Program-made: the position numbers and the translations under genes
Origin: Chloroflexota bacterium
GTDB taxonomy: Bacteria > Chloroflexota > Anaerolineae > Aggregatilineales > J027
Reading direction: 5' to 3'
Assembly: GCA_013112715.1 (NCBI GenBank)
Contig: JABFGB010000013.1
Location: 1-64,000 of the forward strand
Length of the DNA stretch: 64,000 nt
Part shown: piece after piece, positions 63,699 to 64,000 of the stretch
Position numbering within the stretch: position 1 is the stretch's first letter
Layout of the letters: every line of letters begins with the position of its first letter
Notes under the pieces: generated by a model
What the model saw: only the letters and a program-made list of their open reading frames with translations
What the model was told of the DNA's origin: nothing
Databases searched by the model: none

Positions 63699-64000
63699 AT
63701 GCTGGAAAATCTGACCATTGAACTGGATGGTGTGAAAGCAATTCAAACCATCCTAGCCGACTTGGATGCCTGTTTTTTGCACGGATTCGTCGGTGGGCAG
63801 CATGAAATATTGGCGGCCTTGCCATCCCTATTTGACGGTATGCCTCTCTGCTCCCGTCTTCAAACCAGTGTGCAGGCGTTGGCTCAAAACACGTTTATCG
63901 AGGGCTACTTTGTCACCCTTGCAGCCGCCCGCAGCGCACTACAAGGGACACTTTATGACCTGCTGCGTCATCATGCACTGACGACTTTGGGGCGATCAGC
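63699..64000 (+). CDS. Unknown protein, 5' part (runs off the window)
   Basis: An open frame from ATG 63699 continues to the right edge, 100 codons so far without a stop. It begins MLENLTIELDGVKAIQ and continues with mostly helical, Leu/Ala-rich sequence (ALPSLFDGMPLCSRLQ, TLAAARSALQGTLYDLL). No motif identifies it. It starts 9 bp after the Cys-rich gene and is probably its operon partner. Confidence 0.5.
   Translation, partial: MLENLTIELDGVKAIQTILADLDACFLHGFVGGQHEILAALPSLFDGMPLCSRLQTSVQALAQNTFIEGYFVTLAAARSALQGTLYDLLRHHALTTLGRS

Overview
The window looks like a chromosomal segment of a Chloroflexota bacterium, probably Anaerolineae-like. This is inferred from gene content: giant Ser/Thr kinase–STAND ATPase–WD40 receptors, a BTAD–NB-ARC–TPR (AfsR/SARP-like) regulator, many secreted beta-propeller proteins, and a sugar ABC importer without its own ATPase. 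No rRNA, tRNA or marker gene in the window settles the taxonomy.

Region 1 (about 0.4–6.1 kb, minus strand, visibly more AT-rich than the rest) is a compact biosynthetic operon for a ribosomally made, modified peptide (RiPP). It reads: promoter, 74-aa precursor ending in four Tyr/His-x-Arg triplets, radical SAM/SPASM maturase fused to an HExxH peptide beta-hydroxylase domain, GNAT acetyltransferase, UPF0489/peptide-arginase-like enzyme, family-2 glycosyltransferase, and a Cys-rich DUF483-like protein. The last five genes abut or overlap. I did not recognise this combination as a described pathway, and it is the most interesting part of the window.

Region 2 (6.2–9.8 kb) is a mobile-element scar zone: a 5' fragment of comM/yifB, a large serine recombinase with a small upstream gene, a truncated two-repeat protein and a decayed IS3-family element.

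Region 3 (10.1–32.9 kb) is a signalling island. Three giant proteins each combine a Ser/Thr kinase, an nSTAND ATPase, one membrane helix and about 14 WD40 blades; two also carry a LuxR-type HTH. A BTAD/NB-ARC/TPR regulator and a divergent secreted protein sit among them. The third receptor heads an apparent operon with two family-5 solute-binding proteins and no permease.

Region 4 (33.2–35.6 kb) holds a second serine-recombinase module, dead through three in-frame stop codons, meeting a minus-strand recombinase relic tail to tail.

Region 5 (35.6–48.3 kb) has a TetR regulator divergent from a MacB/FtsX-type ABC exporter and a 40-aa membrane protein. After another recombinase scar come three exported beta-propeller proteins, then a convergent AraC regulator.

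Region 6 (48.6–62.7 kb) is a beta-glycan utilisation locus, most likely for mannan or manno-oligosaccharides. It contains a LacI regulator, an importer (binding protein and two permeases), a secreted GH5-like endoglycosidase with an F5/8C module, a GH42-like enzyme, an AGE-family 2-epimerase with a signal peptide, a GH2 beta-mannosidase, and a divergent GH130 phosphorylase. The implied flow is extracellular cleavage, uptake, then hydrolysis or epimerisation and phosphorolysis. Two unrecognised genes close the window, the last one running off the end.
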